From contig OY759218.1 in NCBI GenBank assembly GCA_963662175.1, positions 51,653,427 to 51,717,426 of the forward strand: 64,000 nt of DNA. Reading direction: 5' to 3'. Shown here in pieces: positions 23,916 through 47,690 of the stretch (positions within the stretch are counted from its first letter, which is position 1; each line of letters begins with the position of its first letter). The translations under genes were made by a program, and so were the position numbers. Under the pieces are notes generated by a model that was given only the letters and a program-made list of their open reading frames with translations, was not told the DNA's origin and ran no database searches. This stretch comes from Aradus depressus. Lineage: Eukaryota > Arthropoda > Insecta > Hemiptera > Aradidae.

Positions 23916-24220
23916 AGTGTGGGTGACTAGTAGTCGCTGTTCAGTAGAGGTCCCATGTGGGTTATTTGCATAGACTGCACTGTTATTGTTAGGGTCTGTG
24001 TCCTCGCTATCTGTCTTGCTAGATCTCTGCCACTCCTTGTCTGTCCCTGGTTTATTCTGTTCAGTAGTGTAGTGTGGGTGACTATTAGTCGCTGTTCAGT
24101 AGAGGTCCCATGTGGGTTATTTGCATAGTCTGCACTGTTATTGTTAGGGTCTGTGTCCTCGCTAACTGTCTTGCTAGGTCTGGGAGGGAGGGGTGCGGGG
24201 GGGGGGGGGGGGGGGGGGGG
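23907..24220. repeat. 155-bp duplication followed by a G run
   Basis: Two copies begin with cagtagtgtagtgtgggtga (23907 and 24062) and include cccatgtgggttatttgcat. The second ends at a run of about 20 G after gaggggtgc. The run creates polyproline/polyglycine pseudo-frames. Confidence 0.85.
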
Positions 24221-24734
24221 CTTCTGGTCACTCACTATATGATGATTGTTTCGGGCTTACTGTTTTGTTGGATATCACACCCAATGATGAAAATTAAACA
24301 AGAGAGAAAATCTATCATAATAAGGCTTTGCTTTTAGTACCATCCGAGCCGCTTCGTAGTATGAAATACCTTTAAGAGCCTGTCCATGACCCTATGGGAA
24401 GTACCTTAGTAGTGGCATTTTGGGGGATTAGGTCATTTGTGGAGTTCATGTTTAGGATCCAGCGCCCACAAATAGCGTACTGTGTTTTCTTTTTACAGTA
24501 CTGCCTGTTATGATTATACCAAAAGCAGTTAAAATACTGGATTATTCTGTAAACGTAAGGTTGTATGTTAAAATATAATAAATATATTGCCTACGGCAAA
24601 GTATGTGACTATAAAGATCTTATCTTATGCCCTTCTTTTTATTCTTAACTTTCTATCTTTGTAGGTCGGAATATTTTTAATAACACAAATGTTGATAAAA
24701 TTTTTGTGTTGGAATATGGGCTAATTATTACTTC

Positions 24735-24930
24735 CACAGCTATACGAAGTGTAGGGCAAGTTATGTAATCTCGACCAGAAATTCCATGTTGAGTATTCAC
24801 CGCAATTTCATGTTTTCTGACTTATTCCAAAAATGAAAAAAAAAAAAAAAATCTTGTCCGTCTTTGTACACCATAACTCGATAGAATGAATACATCAGTT
24901 AAAAATTGTATATGTGAATCCAGAACCCCG
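24735..24930 (+). repeat. Repeat M, 5' part, running into a minisatellite
   Basis: It contains ctatacgaagtgtagggcaa, gaaattccatgttgagtatt, ataactcgatagaatgaata and gtgaatccagaaccccgtag, after which the 44-bp tandem array begins. Confidence 0.6.
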
Positions 24931-24989
24931 TAGGGACAACACCTTTCCAAACGGCATATCCCTAAGTTCTACCACAGCCCACAACTTGT

Positions 24990-25575
24990 CGTCCTACACC
25001 TCCTTCCCGGTCCTCGTATTGTCAGCTGCTCGTCTTCCTACAACCCCTCCTCGGTCCTCGTATTGTCAGCTACTTGTCCTCCTACAACCCCTCCTCGGTC
25101 CTCGTATTGTCAGTTACTTGTCTTCCTACAACCCCTCCTCGGTCCTGGTATTGTCAGCTACTTGTCCTCCTACAACCCCTCCTCGGTCCTCGTATTGTCA
25201 GCTACTTGTCCTCCTACAACCCCTCCTCGGTCCTCGTATTGTCAGTTACTTGTTTTCCTACAACCCCAAACGGCATATCCCTAAGTTCTACCACAGCCCA
25301 CAACTTGTCCTCCTACACCTCCTTCCCGGTCCTCGTATTGTCAGCTGCTCGTCTTCCTACAACCCCTCCTCGGTCCTCGTATTGTCAGCTACTTGTCCTC
25401 CTACAACCCCTCCTCGGTCCTCGTATTGTCAGTTACTTGTTTTCCTACAACCCCTCCCCGGTCCTCGTATTGTCAGCTACTTGTCCTCCTACAACCTCCC
25501 TCGGTCCTCGTATTGTTAGCTACTTGTCCTCCTACAACCCCTCCTCGGTCCTCGTATTGTTAGCTACCCATTTTT
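24990..25575. repeat. 44-bp minisatellite, about 12 units
   Basis: The unit contains cctcctacaacccctcctcg, gtcctcgtattgtcagctac and ttgt. A longer higher-order block containing aaacggcatatccctaagtt recurs (about 24951 and 25268). Open frames in all three forward frames are by-products of a unit that lacks stops. Confidence 0.9.
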
Positions 25576-25639
25576 AGCTACAGATTCTCCTCCAATTCTT
25601 CCTCCATCAGCTATGTCTTGCCCCATGAACAGAGGGACG

Positions 25640-25930
25640 AGTGCTATGAATGGTTGAGCGGTGATGACGGCCTACCCAGCGGAAAGTGCTTCGAATGGTC
25701 GAACCGAGGGTACGGCATATCCTGCGAACAGACGGACGAGTGCTATGAATGATCGAGCGGTGATGACGGCCTACCCAGCGGAAAGTGCTACGAATGGTCG
25801 AACCGAGGGTACGGCATTTCCTGCGAACAGACGGACGAGTGCTATGAATGGTCGAGCGGTGATGACGGCCTACTCAGCGGACAGAGTGACGAGGGCAATG
25901 AATGGTAGAGCTGGCAGCACCGTCAAGGTT
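25640..25930 (+). repeat. 99-bp tandem repeat, about 2.7 units, open in one frame
   Basis: The unit contains gagcggtgatgacggcctac, ccagcggaaagtgct and gaacagacggacgagtgcta. 99 bp is 33 codons, so one frame stays open as a peptide repeat (MTAYPAESA..NGRTEGTA). There is no evidence of expression and it is most likely noncoding. Confidence 0.8.
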
Positions 25931-26459
25931 GCAAGGTGAACGTCCGCCAAGTTGATGACCTTTCTCCACGGTAAACAAACACCCCGCAAAAATCCGGTCT
26001 CACAGCCTCTTATTTGCATTTCAATTTTCTCAGCCGTCCATTAGTTTATATTTTATTGTATCATGCTATCCAACTGCAATATGCGAAGTCTTTATTCTTT
26101 CCTTGATGCATGAGTAATATTTTAATGAATGACATTAGAAATTGATGTGTGTGGGTGAAAAGCCTTATAGCCCATTTTTGAACTTATTCAGTTAGATATT
26201 AATGAAATAATGACCTATCGTTTCCTTTCCTAACTAGCAGTAGGTCGAGTTTCATGCAACTCTTGGTAGAGTCATACAAATATTGAAGCTGCATAAAAGT
26301 AATGTGGCCATAACAGGCCACTCTTAAGCAAACCGTTTTGAGTAAATCAAACAAACCTAAAAAAAATGGTTTCTAGATGTCACTTTAGGACAGTTTTTGG
26401 TATGAATCTCATGAACCGAGCTACCTTGGGAAAATCTTATTACTTATAATATATACCTT

Positions 26460-26740
26460 TCAGTTTTGATTAGGTCATAGATACGAGCGGTGTCTTGTAA
26501 AATGAATTGGTTTTAATTTTCGTCCAAAATCTAATCAGATGTAGGTTAGTACATGTCATATCTTCATTTCAAATTTCAAGTTTATTGCTACAATCGTTTC
26601 TGAGTTAGAACGCTCAGACATCTTTGGGAAAATGGTCAAAACGTATTCAGGGGACCTTGAAACGTCAAATTCCGTGATTATCGATTTCAGATTTTTTCAC
26701 TTTTACAATACTTCCTTACACAAACGAAGTAAATAATTTC
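26460..26740 (-). repeat. Interspersed repeat D
   Basis: The plus-strand text aattttcgtccaaaatctaa, aatttcaagtttattgct and gagttagaacgctcagacat recurs inverted at about 31510-31690 (gctctaactcaaaaacgatt, tctgattagattttggctga, acgaaaattaaggtca). It is noncoding and unclassified. Confidence 0.55.
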
Positions 26741-27251
26741 ACAAGATACCGCTTATATTTATGACCTAAAATAAAAATAAAATTTGTAAGAAAACTAAAA
26801 AGCACAGTTTATATGAACTACGGTCTTTTAAAGATCGCCTGGTTTGCGAGATACATATTAAAAACCATCCTAATATGTCGTTATGAAACCCATTTTACTT
26901 TTTCTTGATTTAGGCGAGAACGGTTAAACTTGAGGAAGATTTCGTTCTCACCAAAAATGTTCCTTATTAAATTTCCAATCGCATGGTTGACCTGAAATTT
27001 CAGATGGGATCAATAAAAACAAAGTTATATTGTTATATTTTATCACTAAAGTTGAAAATAACGGAGTGAAATAATATTTTCGTATGCAAAGAGGTACGAG
27101 GGTGAGAGATGGTGAGGGCATTTTATTCCTGTCCGGATATCGCATGTAATCAGCTTCACAAAAGCTTCGCGAAAGTACTTTCTTCCGAAGTAAAGATTTA
27201 TAATATTCCTCCATTCCAACTGAGTATTATTTCTTAACCAATTATTATTCC

Positions 27252-27255
<4 letters not shown>

Positions 27256-27343
<88 letters not shown>
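27256..27343. repeat. (TA)n microsatellite
   Basis: About 88 bp of pure TA. It produces Tyr-Ile pseudo-peptides in two minus-strand frames. Confidence 0.95.
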
Positions 27344-27345
<2 letters not shown>

Positions 27346-27950
27346 GTCTGCTCCTAGCGACAAATTGAGATTTGAAAAATTGATGAACAGGTGCTTGAAT
27401 TATAATAGCAATGAAGAACAGTAGAAGCATCCGTTTAATGCAGCAGAACATCTCTCGCGTCGGCTTTTGCGTTCAACAGTACCTTTCTTGCTATCTATTA
27501 AAGACAGAAATTTATAAATCAATTCCTGGTTTAATTTTCTGAAAAGCACAAAGGATCATAAAGTTAATTTAACTTGACCAACAGAAGCAGAAAAACTAAA
27601 AACAGTGGTTCGGCCTCAGCTTCAATCTTCAACATTAATCGGCGGAATTTTATAATTGATTGTTCAACCTTCCAAATTGATAAAAAGTCTGTTTTAGACA
27701 CTGTCCTAAGACAGTCTTAGGAATATGATTCGACACAACAATAGTCTAGAGGATTTCGGTAACCTGAGTCCGAACTTCTACTGAGTGTGGGTGAGTTACT
27801 CAACAAGAAGCACAAAGTCAAAAATCAAAAAAATTACCAATGTATATTACAATTTTATTATACGGATAATATGTAATGAAAAAATGTTTTATAATGTATA
27901 TATCTATTTTACGTTTGAGCAGCTTTAATTGGAATTATTATTTTGTCCAG

Positions 27951-39385
<11,435 letters not shown>

Positions 39386-39455
39386 TTTTAGGGAAATATA
39401 GTCTTATCTTAAATTAAAATGTGCACGGAATATTAATGCCATGCATTTTTCATTA

Positions 39456-39461
39456 AATAAA
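39456..39461 (+). promoter_or_regulatory. Polyadenylation signal of the protease gene
   Basis: AATAAA lies 71 bp downstream of the stop codon, a usual distance for a short 3' UTR. Confidence 0.65.
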
Positions 39462-41319
39462 ACTTTAAGTAAAACCACTGTGATCTTATTAATATCATAT
39501 GAAATGTAAAGTGAAAATACTTATTATAATTCCTATGTGTTCTGGAAGACTAAAATTTGCCATTATTGTAAACTTAAAAATATGTTTACGTCTTGAATTG
39601 CTCATTTAAATATTTATAGTCTAGTTTTCGTAAGTTGTGGTTCGACGGTTCAGGGACTAGGTTTGGCTTAATCCGTATTATAAACCAAAAGAGTTCATTC
39701 ATATCTTTTACCATGACAAACCATTTAACAATGAATTTGATTGGGTTTGATGTAATTCAATGAATGGGGCCTAATGGCGCATGTTGTTAATTCTATCGTT
39801 CTAACTACTATTATACTATATTTTTAACGTAAGAGATAGCTACAGCAATAAATCTTACCTATTGGACATTAGGTACCTGTCAAATCTCAACTTGTGAAAA
39901 ATAGACTATAGATGTATTACATATTAATTTAAAAATGGTAAGAGCGGAACAATCTTGCTGAGAATTATTTATTATAATTTTAACAAAAAATACATATCTA
40001 TTATACAATTTTAGTCGTACCAAAAATCGAAGTAATTTTAATTTTTCTTTTAAATGTAATGCGAATGGGGAAAAGAACTCCTCAGTAGTTATTTAGACAA
40101 TTTTCTTTTTCTGAACAAAAGATTACCAATTTTTAGTGATATGAAGCTGTTAAATAATGGTAGAAATATATGTCATTTAAATCAAAATTTTATAGAAATA
40201 AATGTCAATAGTGTATACTTGTATAAAAAAAATTTCTCAGATCCTTGAATGTTATGCATTTAATAAAAGAGTATGAAAGTTATAATCGTAAAATAATTGT
40301 TAAGTTTACTGTAAGATTTAGAAACGTATAAATACAAATGCAGGGAAAAGAAATACTGTATACCTCTTTGTACATTCTTTCATTACTTTAGAACATTGTA
40401 TATTGTTTGACTCTAGTTTAATATTTAACTTTTTTTCTCTTTTTTTGTACATTTCTGTACACATTATGTACTGTGTTGCCATATTTTATTTTTTTTATAC
40501 ATACATATGTCATTGTTTTTTGTTTTATTCTATTTTTTACGCTTACAATAAGAGAACCTTTTCATGGTACACTGGTAATATGAACAGATTTTGGGTTTAA
40601 ATTCCGAGACAGCCGACCATTGTTTTTATTATTATTTCTAGTTGTCACAACTTGATTGGTTTTCATAATTTACTGTCGGTTCCAAGCCCCTGCTAATCCG
40701 ATAACATAACTTATTCTTTATGAACTTAAATTCCATAATTTGTTACTAAAACTCAAAGATTTGTCTGTAAAAAAATAGTGTTGACATTCTGACGTTCGTG
40801 ACTTTTGTAACAAGAAAAAAAAACTTGACCAAAGGATCAAAGAATGTAGGGGTTTTGAAAATTGGACAAATAACGGACATGAAAAAATGTTTGTTTTTTT
40901 AAATTCTTTTAAATACAAAAAATTAAAAATGTTGCTTTTATAATTACACTAGCAAGTTTCCCAGCTTCGCCTGGTTAGTAACTGATGTGTTTTTAGAAAT
41001 AAGTTATATTTTTAATGATTTTTAGGCCATAGAAATGGTACCTATGTGACTTCAAATTCTGGCGCCCAGGCCACCCAAAACCTACCTAAGCCAATGTATT
41101 CACCTTATAGCAACTGGTGTTTTTGTACAAGATAAATAACATAGTTTTTGAGGGGAATCGAGCCCCTACCCATCGGATATTGCGTCCATAATTATCACCC
41201 CTCAAAAAACTATAATAACATTGCCCTTGTAAAAAAGAGAAGTGTGGCTTCCTGGTGTGAACCAGTTGATTCTCCCTTACAAAATAACATACCGAATTAT
41301 AAATAAATAAAACAAACTT
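39462..41319. other. Protease 3' flank; no gene recognised
   Basis: AT-rich sequence with only short frames lacking domains. Confidence 0.6.
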
Positions 41320-41590
41320 TTTTTTTTCAATACTGTCTATTCCAGAAGAAATGTATACAAAATCTACCAGTTTTGGCATTACACCTTTGTCAAATTTAGT
41401 AATACATTAAGAAAAGGGTCTTAGTTTATATCTAACTAAACCTGACGATGTTGTAATGCCGAAACCGGTAGTTTATGTATACATTTCTTGCGGAGTAAAC
41501 AACGTTTCAAGAAAACAAAGTTTGTTTTATTTGTTTATTATAACTTTCCAAAATATGCCCGCGTTCCTCAACCTAGAAGTTAAACTGAAT
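41320..41590. repeat. Family A inverted pair, right arm with intact ribozyme core
   Basis: The left arm (ctgtctattccagaagaaat, taccagttttggcattacac) is decayed. The right arm at 41442-41470 reads CTGACGA-T-G(ttgtaat)GCC-GAAA-CCGGTA with stem I aaac/gttt. The tail continues to atgcccgcgttcctcaacct. Confidence 0.7.
41442..41470 (+). ncRNA. Small hammerhead-like motif, family A
   Basis: Core CUGACGA and GAAA with ACCGGUA are present. Stem I pairs (taaac before, gttta after). Stem II is weakened by one change. Confidence 0.6.
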
Positions 41591-41922
41591 TATACAGGGT
41601 GTCCTAAATTTGTTTTATTATTTAATGATGTTATTTTTTTGGTTATCCATTATTTCTGACAGTCCTTCTGTAAAAATGGAGTACATCTTAAATTAGAATG
41701 TGTTTTTTACTTGTTCTAGAGATTCTTTCTGAAAAATGGGATGCATATTATATTCAATTCATATATTATATAATACGGACGATATATATTTTCTTATAGC
41801 ATAAATGTATCTTTCCATCTCTACTGAACATTCTTATATAGACCTAGTTCGCGCAGTAGCAATAGGAGCTGTCGTCTTCTCACATCTCTAAACAATTCCC
41901 CTATCCCATCAAGGGTATACAT

Positions 41923-44162
41923 TAGGGTGGGTCGAAAAAATCGATTTTTTTTTTTCCGAACCGCTATAGTGCGGAAAAGCTGCCTCATTTGAAAGGAAGA
42001 AAAACGACGTAAAAATGTTTTAAATCGGTTGACATCTTCCTTCGCGCATCGTACTTGAAATTCATGGAAATTGACAAAATTGAACATTTTTCGTCATTTT
42101 TTTAATATAACTTAAAATTCTACGATCGAGCCGCTATTGTTTTTATGCTTATTTCACGATTCAATAAAATTAAATAAATTAAAACATCACTAATAATTAA
42201 ATGTTTTCTTGTCCCACAAAGTGTTCGAAAAACGGGAATTTACAACAATTTTGCAACTTTCACTGTGGAGCTCTTCACCCAGAACTCACCACGAGAAGGT
42301 GGCTGCACGTCGAGTTCCACCCACACCCTACCCAACCACCCATCCAAAGTAGTGCTGTGTTGTTTACATTATAGTTTACAATTTCACAAACGGATTCAGT
42401 GAATCACAGTTACTTCTTCTGTTTCTTGTCAATATGTACAAGTTTAAAGTCTGACTTTTGGGAGAAATCATTCATAATCGACCTTGATAACAGCCTTGAT
42501 CTCTAGCTTCATGTGCACATACTTTAGTTAAGGCCTCGGTAACAAGTTTGACACATCTCTCTACTGCCTCAGTGTGACAGGGAATCTTTTTGATGTCTCT
42601 GATGGGCTTGGTATCAAAATTGATAAGTGATTTAATATCATTATCACATACTTCCCTTAATATTGGGGGAGGATACAACGGGCAAGTATTCCAGTCAATA
42701 GTTTCAGTGTAATCGGTTGCTTCAAAGTTTATCTTGGGTGGCATGAAGTTTCTAATCGTTTTTCTTTTAGAGGTGCATTGTCTTGCCTTTAAAATTCTCC
42801 TATATCCAAGCTCCCGAATGTGTTCTCTGTCATCAAGGATCATAGCCAACAGTATGTTTTCTGGATGTGCAAAGAACGCAATTATTGGATTAACGATTTG
42901 AAGTAGGTCGTCAGATAAATACCGCGATGTTTGAATTGCTAGAAACACATGTTTAGGGCCGTCAGTAAAATATTTGTTCTTCTTGATGGTGAAACACACA
43001 GGCATGTATGATTTCAAGATGAAGATAATTATTTCTTTTAAGTTCTCAGAAGGATTGGGCAAACTTATGTACAACCTAAGCACTCTATTGGCCGCAGTTA
43101 GCCATCTAGAATGTGACAGAGGGCCAGGATCTCGAATTGACAAATCCTCTGGGCAATGCCCCGACTTTATTGCTTTGGATATGTCTAATAAATACTGCTG
43201 GTCTTTGCTCAGCATCTTTCTGTCTACTTCTGGAATCAAACAATCTACAGATTCATACTCGACTACAGCGAGCTCTTCGCACCCAGTAAGCTGTTGTCCA
43301 ATGGGCCCAGAAAAAGATTTTGGCCCTCTGATTCCACCATCTATATGTTGTAAAATATGACGAAAAGGAAGTTCGTTGAAATGCAGTAGACACACGCTCC
43401 ACTGTAGTGGTCTTCCCACGTGCATTTCTAGCTTACGGATGACGCCATTCTTGCAGCCGGTGTTGGTAACAGTGCCGTCACACCCAATCACTTGTATATT
43501 TTCAAGCGATATTTCAAGTTCAGACAGATAAGAAATAATGCTTCGAGTTATGTCGGTGGAAGAACTCGAGGAAGGAGAAACATGACCAATGTAAGTTGAT
43601 CCAGGTTCCTGAATCAGAAAATAATGTTCTTCTTTTCTGTTCGAAATTGCTTTGCGTGTACTTTTTCGACAAACAAAGTATCGTCTTTTCTGTCGTCAAA
43701 GTAAAGGCCACAAATTTCTTCATTAAGTGTACGCTTCAAATCAGTTCTGACATGACGCTTTTCTGCCGGCGACTGACTGAATGTGACGAGTCACGATCGG
43801 AAATGGTAGGAGCGATGGAGGAGGCAGTGTCATTTTGAAGCGAAGTAGGAGGCTTTTCGAACACATTTTTCGACCGGAAAACATTTAATTATTAATGATG
43901 TTTTAATTTATTTAACTTTATTGAATCGTTAAATAAGCATAAAAACAATAGCATGCCGATCGTCGAATTTTAAGTTATATTAAAAAAATGATGAAAAATG
44001 TTCAATTTTGTCAATTTTCATAAATTTCAAGTACGATGTGCGAAGGAAGATGTCAACCGATTTTAAATTTTTTTACGTCGTTTTTCTTCCTATTAAAGGA
44101 GGCAACTTTTCCGCACTATAGCGGCTCGAGAAAAAAAAACTAGATTTTTTCGACCCACCCTA
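41923..44162 (-). mobile_element. DNA transposon, hAT-like ends, about 300-bp inverted repeats
   Basis: The ends are TAGGGTGGGTCG ... CGACCCACCCTA. The terminal inverted repeats are about 300 bp, read outward from both sides of the degraded transposase, and are bordered by an 8-bp direct repeat GTATACAT at 41915-41922 and 44163-44170. The target duplication fits the hAT consensus nTnnnnAn. Such long inverted repeats are unusual for hAT elements, which mostly have short ones. The intact duplication shows that the insertion is still in place and not rearranged. Confidence 0.85.
42472..43838 (-). pseudogene. Degraded transposase of the 41923-44162 element
   Basis: The main open frame runs from about 43695 to 42472. 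It contains VIGCDGTVTNTG, QWSVCLLHFNELPFRHI, SHSRWLTAANRVLRLYISLP and ENILLAMILDDREHIRELGY. This is a protein family common in arthropod genomes, usually annotated as uncharacterized. The start of the protein is in another frame: ICGLYFDDRKDDT, around 43670-43720, carries the likely first catalytic Asp and shifts frame near 43610. More stops lie upstream. The IGCDGT Asp is a candidate second catalytic residue; assigning a DD-E triad is inference. Frameshifts mean it is not functional as it stands. Confidence 0.75.
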
Positions 44163-44201
44163 GTATACATGTATATAATTGATAAGTTTATTCTAAGGGC
44201 T

Positions 44202-44210
44202 ATATATATA

Positions 44211-44265
<55 letters not shown>
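44202..44265. repeat. (TA)n microsatellite next to the DNA transposon
   Basis: About 60 bp of TA with one AATT interruption. Smaller TA runs lie at 1093-1118, 48361-48380 and 52375-52389. Confidence 0.9.
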
Positions 44266-44269
<4 letters not shown>

Positions 44270-44744
44270 CGGGGGCCCTACACCATAATTGATTGTATTA
44301 AATAGCATAGAACAATGGTGACTTTTGTACTTGTTTTGACTTTTGTACTATCAAGTTGTTTTCCATTGCAATGACGATAGTGTTATGTCCATGTAGACAT
44401 GTCTTGACAGGTCTATTCCTTAAAAAACATCTCTATTTCTTCTTTTAAGGAAATAATACATTCTTATGGGATGTGTGTAAAGACAAAACATAAATGATAC
44501 ATTTAGTAAACAACACAAAAATATTTGGTAATATACGAATTTTTTCAAAAAACTTTATATATTTCAATGTTTTATTTATTTATTCTATCATCTCGTTCGT
44601 AAGAGCGATTCCATATTTGCTAGGTAAGAAGCTTCGTTTCGGAGCAGAAATCCACTCGAAAATCTGTACACTCCTCTCTCCTAGTTACGTGTCATCATGG
44701 ATGGCGTCTTATGCATGCATCAATTATTATTTACTGAGGGTTCA

Positions 44745-45040
44745 GTGGTATATGTGCTTACTTACCGAGCTCAAAGTCGCGGGTTCGAAACCTGGCGAGT
44801 CCCTTAGTTTATTTTATCTGGGAGGTAACTTAAGCACGCAGTCCTTGGGATGGGACGCCTGTACGTTGTCAGGTACTCGTTAAAAACCCTACCCTAAGTG
44901 AATAAAAATTTAGGGTAGGCAAAATTTTGGACTCCCATAGTAGAATCGGGCTCATGTCCACCAGAGAGACGAAAGAGCGCTCTGGTAGCAGGCGATATGA
45001 CCTCGTAGTTAGAGCCCGGGCATGAGTCATAATAATTAAC
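44745..45040 (+). mobile_element. SINE copy
   Basis: The A box is reduced (ttcagtggtatatgtgc) and the B box is intact (gggttcgaaacctgg). The body and tail run to gcccgggcatgagtcataat. It has small internal deletions. Confidence 0.85.
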
Positions 45041-45059
45041 TAATTATTATCTACTAAAA

Positions 45060-46314
45060 CAGAACTAAATTTTCAGATTGACAAAAGCACCTTACAGTAT
45101 GAAGAGCTTCACCTCGACAAGGCGAAGATGGATCGAAGAGGATAGTTAGAGAAGCTTTCATTTAAAGGTTCACGTCGACCTGCAGGTGTTTACACTATCA
45201 TGGTTTGCGTGCGTTATATATAAGTTATAGTACCTATTTTTGCCACCCTAATCATAATCCCGGCCTTATCTTTGCCTTACTATCTCCTTTCTTATCCTTC
45301 CTCAAAGTACCGCTATCTTATTTCATTATCGCCTATTATTCTTCCCTTCTCACAACCAACTCCATTCTTATACTATTCTTATAGACCACTGTTGTCTTCT
45401 TATCTTTCTTCTGTAGACCTGCCTCCTGCAGTCCTCAGTCCATCCCTGGCTCCGGTGTGAGTATCTCCTCTTCTCCATACTTAGCGTATATAAGTTCTTG
45501 TAAGTCTTGTGAAATAAAGTTTTTTAAAAACCCACACCGTTGGTTCATAACCATAATTTATATATATATATATATACGTATACGTATTATTACACTTTGG
45601 ACCAACAGACATAAACAGGCTCAGATCTCCCCTCCGCATTTCCAGCAGAGTATATTATTTGTTTTTTCTCACTTTTCCAGTCGTTCTCAATGTGGTTCAC
45701 TCTTTGAATGTTGGCATTCACCTCCTTGTTCTATAAGACATGTTAAAAGGCCCTAAACGATGTTAACATCCGGGTATGGTTGAATAATATGTTTATTTCT
45801 AATACTCCATTGAGTGAAACTATTCACACATTCCTGTAACTTAAAACAATCATAAGTACCTGTGTAAATATTTAAAATCATCGCTACAAAGTAAGAAAGT
45901 AACACATGACAATACTGCACTTATAGTTATTGACCAAGATGTGAACACTGAGACACACCTCATATAGCAAATTAAAATTCTGGGAACAGAGTCAACTTTC
46001 ACAAAGTGTTTACGATTTTGAGGTAAAATCAAATCAGCTGCATATACTTTTTGACAAAAACACTTATTCCGCTAGATTTAAATATTGAACAACGGTATAA
46101 TTCAATCTTTCATTGGTAATTGTATTCTTAAACAGAGTTATAACATAATTTTCAAATAAGTAATAGGCTGAAGGTCAATCGAAAGAAGCTGACTTCTGAT
46201 TGGCTCAAATAAGGGACGGCTAGCCTTGATTCATATAAATACACAGGAGTGGAGAAGTTAAATTACTAGCTATCGCCCCGTAAACATCTCTTATGTAACA
46301 ACACCAAGGCTAGT
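45060..46314. other. Unassigned; possible LTR-like segment at 45060-45770
   Basis: 45200-45560 is pyrimidine-rich, with tgtgaaataaagttttttaa followed by cacaccgttggttcataacc, resembling the R-U5 end of an LTR. No matching second copy or retroviral genes were found. 45770-46314 holds nothing recognised. Confidence 0.25.
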
Positions 46315-46710
46315 TAACGGTTAACCCCTCTGATCCCCCCTCTCCTTCAACCTATTCCGCTGAAAATTAATAGTTGTTGTCCTTATGGGGCTCTGAATTT
46401 ACATATTTCGTGTCAATATATTCATTACAACGACAGTTACTAGAGATTTTTTGTTAGGCCTCACCCCTAATCTTCCCTTCCCTTTGGCCGATTTGGCTGA
46501 AAATCAATAGGTTTTGTCCGTAGAGGGTTCTGGACACACATATAAAATGTCGTGTCGACACAGTCATTCTTTCGGGAGTTATCGTGATCGCAGACAGAAA
46601 TTATTTTTTTCATTTTTGGATTAGGAGTTCGGAAAACACGAAAACTCAGCATCGAATTTCTGACTGATTACATAACGTACCCTATACTTTGTATAGCTGG
46701 GCAAGTAGCC
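46315..46710 (-). repeat. Repeat M copy
   Basis: Minus strand. It contains attccgctgaaaattaatag, tcgtgtcaatatattcatta, gccgatttggctgaaaatca, ttcgggagttatcgtgatcg and tttgtatagctgggcaagta. Confidence 0.7.
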
Positions 46711-47421
46711 AGAACAACAGGAGAATAGGAAGGTTTATAAATCAAGTGAACAGAGCTTCATTTAAAAGACTTTATTTGAAAAAATGAGCAAATAAAATTA
46801 AAAATAATAATAACAAATTAAATAAGAATCATAACATAAAAAAATGTTGCAAAAATCTCATATCAATTTGTACAGAAGTATCAATTTTTTGGTACAAAGT
46901 TTGTTTTCTTATACAAAATATTTCTATTTTTTTTTTATATATTTATTTCAAGAAGTTATTTGCATTGTTTTATAATGTACAGGGTGTTTCAAGTTTAAAC
47001 TGTCAAACCTTCTGGAGGATCTAGAATTAGATGATAATGGAGACAGTTCTCTAGAAATCTTAATATATATCTTATTTAATATCATGATAAGTGAGCGTCA
47101 CGCTTGAGCGAAAAGGAACCCAATAGTAATCGAAAGATTTTGGTTTATTTATACATATTTAGCCTCGAGAATAGAACTCTATTTACTCTATTGAACATTT
47201 AAGAAATATATTTTGTTGGAAATACAACAGTGCCATATTGCAACCCAAAAAAATCAGTGTGAGTTGCCTTCTAGATTTTGTGACTATTTTGAAGGAACCA
47301 ATAGAAAACAAAAACATGAAAAAAATATATATATATATTTTTTAAAAGATGCAAAATTTTCAATAAAAAATAATTATAGGAATAAGTTATCAGCAATAAT
47401 AATAATTATTGTAGTTGTTTG

Positions 47422-47505
47422 TGACTCACCCCCGGCTTTAACTACAAAAGCATATCGTCTACTTCTAGAGCGCTCATCCCTTGCCGGTGAACATGATTTC
47501 TACTG
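47422..47505 (-). mobile_element. SINE tail fragment
   Basis: It has gtgactcacccccggcttta, catatcgtctacttctagag and ccggtgaacatg. A further piece (ctagggtaggggtttctaag) lies at 47693-47780, so the copy is interrupted by a ribozyme-bearing repeat. Confidence 0.65.
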
Positions 47506-47559
47506 TTTAAAATTCATAAATTTAGAAACGCGGATATATTGTGAGAAACATATACTTAA

Positions 47560-47690
47560 TAAATAAATAAAACACATTTATTTTTTTAAATATTGTCTAT
47601 TCCATAAAAAAATTATACATAAACTACCGGTTTCCGCATTACACCATCGTCTTAGTGGAATAGTCAATATTTCAAAAAAGAAATTCTTCC
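47560..47690 (-). repeat. Family A repeat end with decayed ribozyme core
   Basis: Minus strand. The core at 47625-47653 reads aagacgatgg(tgtaat)gcg-GAAA-CCGGTA, with CTGA changed. Flanks: atattgtctattccataaaa on the left and ttagtggaatagtcaatatt on the right, so it is again inverted outward. Confidence 0.55.

Larger units (their letters stand above)
25940..27950. other. No exon found upstream of the protease gene's first visible exon
   Basis: Apart from repeat D and a TA run I see no signal-peptide exon here. The missing 5' exon(s) are therefore distant or unrecognised. Confidence 0.4.

Noticed and set aside
23927..24337. Polyproline and polyglycine proteins
   Set aside because: They are produced by the G run at the end of the 155-bp duplication.
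24914..25577. Three long overlapping forward frames of repetitive peptide
   Set aside because: A 44-bp unit without stops stays open in all frames; there is no start context, domain or codon bias.
27046..27451. Minus-strand frames with long Tyr-Ile runs
   Set aside because: They are translations of the (TA)n microsatellite.
42974..43360. Plus-strand 128-codon frame
   Set aside because: It is antisense to the transposase frame, which has family motifs.
45500..45560. LTR retrotransposon
   Set aside because: There is only an LTR-like end; no second LTR, primer site certainty or gag/pol sequence.
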